This document shows positions 5,818 to 6,177 of a DNA stretch of 6,177 nt, piece after piece; position 1 is the first letter of the stretch; each line of letters begins with the position of its first letter. The notes beneath the pieces are model-generated. The model searched no databases, had not been told where the DNA came from, and saw only the letters and a program-made list of their open reading frames with translations. Origin of the DNA: CAYVFC01 sp964450715 (GTDB lineage: Bacteria; Myxococcota_A; Polyangia; Polyangiales; JAFGIB01); assembly GCA_964450715.1 (NCBI GenBank), contig CAYVFC010000244.1, positions 1 through 6,177 on the forward strand. The letters run 5' to 3'. Both the position numbers and the translations under genes were made by a program.

Positions 5818-6177
5818 TATTTTACCACGGGCTTGAGCGCGACCTTTCCGTTGCGCACCACGACCTCGAAGTCGATTTGCCTGCCCGAGTACTTCTTCTG
5901 AAGCTCCGGCATCATGGCGGCCACCTTGCCCGCCAGCTTTTCATAGTTGACGTTTACGCTCTCGTTGTTGCGCGTCTTCGCGTTTACGAACCGTTGGTAG
6001 AGGTTTTTCATCTGCTGTTCGGACAGCGCTCCGGAAGCGGGTGCGTGCGCAGCCGGCCCGGCCGGCGCAGCAGGGCGCGGCGCCGCGGCGGATAAGGGGG
6101 CCGGCGCCGGAGCGCCCGATGCGGCCGCGGGCGCCGGGGTCGCGGGAGCGGGCGATCCGGACGCGGCAGCAGTTGCC
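5817..6177 (-). CDS. C-terminal part of a protein with Ala/Pro-rich linker and MXAN_5187-like C-terminal domain (partial)
   Basis: The open frame enters from the right edge without a start and ends at the TAG at 5819-5817, giving 119 visible residues. The first 50 are a low-complexity linker, 24 Ala and 12 Pro, of the kind that tethers domains. It is followed by LSEQQMKNLYQRF, a largely helical basic segment rich in Lys, Arg and Asn, and the ending GRQIDFEVVVRNGKVALKP. This ~65-residue module resembles, from memory, the C-terminal domain named after Myxococcus MXAN_5187, whose biochemical role is not known to me. The Met at 6011 lies inside the domain and lacks a good ribosome site, so it is probably not the true start. 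The N-terminal domains that would indicate function lie outside the window. The gene is convergent with hflX and separated from it by the hairpin cluster. Confidence 0.65.
   Translation of the reverse strand, partial: ATAAASGSPAPATPAPAAASGAPAPAPLSAAAPRPAAPAGPAAHAPASGALSEQQMKNLYQRFVNAKTRNNESVNVNYEKLAGKVAAMMPELQKKYSGRQIDFEVVVRNGKVALKPVVK

Noticed and set aside
5817..6011. A complete 64-residue small protein starting at the Met at 6011
   Set aside because: The frame is open upstream to the window edge, the domain begins before that Met (LSEQQ), and no ribosome site precedes it, so it is the end of a larger protein.

Overview
This window is GC-rich and densely coding. It looks like a chromosomal segment from a Myxococcota or deltaproteobacterium-like bacterium. 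The evidence is a long-form HflX with an N-terminal extension of about 185 residues, the Ala/Pro-rich linker plus small C-terminal domain of a protein resembling the Myxococcus MXAN_5187 family, the high GC at third codon positions, and frequent TTG starts. The assignment rests on protein style only; there is no rRNA or other marker in the window.

Layout. On the minus strand, running leftward, are pcnB (a PcnB-type poly(A) polymerase, 2750 to 1452) and then, after a 240-bp structured intergenic region, a short-chain dehydrogenase of the thioester-reductase/male-sterility type (1211 to 78). Divergent from pcnB, on the plus strand, are nagZ (2935 to 4026, cytosolic beta-N-acetylhexosaminidase of peptidoglycan recycling) and hflX (4043 to 5710, ribosome-splitting GTPase). 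They are 16 bp apart and very likely one transcription unit. Convergent with hflX, the 3' end of a further minus-strand gene (5817 to beyond 6177) enters from the right edge. It encodes an Ala/Pro-rich linker and a compact basic C-terminal domain.

The genes are mostly housekeeping or stress functions: RNA tailing and decay, wall recycling, and ribosome rescue. No defence system, CRISPR array, tRNA, rRNA or intact insertion sequence is visible. The noteworthy part is non-coding. A ~60-bp repeat occurs at the left edge (1-60) and again inverted at 1276-1335, matching at 54 of 60 positions without gaps, so that the pair brackets the SDR gene. A third, more diverged copy (1369-1417) faces the second and forms with it a 143-bp interrupted palindrome centred on base 1346. 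A fourth, shortened copy lies at 1234-1267. Other non-coding structure is a duplicated leader segment in the pcnB/nagZ divergent region, with a Shine-Dalgarno-like motif and a three-codon mini-ORF in each copy, and a cluster of GC-rich hairpins between the convergent hflX and right-edge gene.
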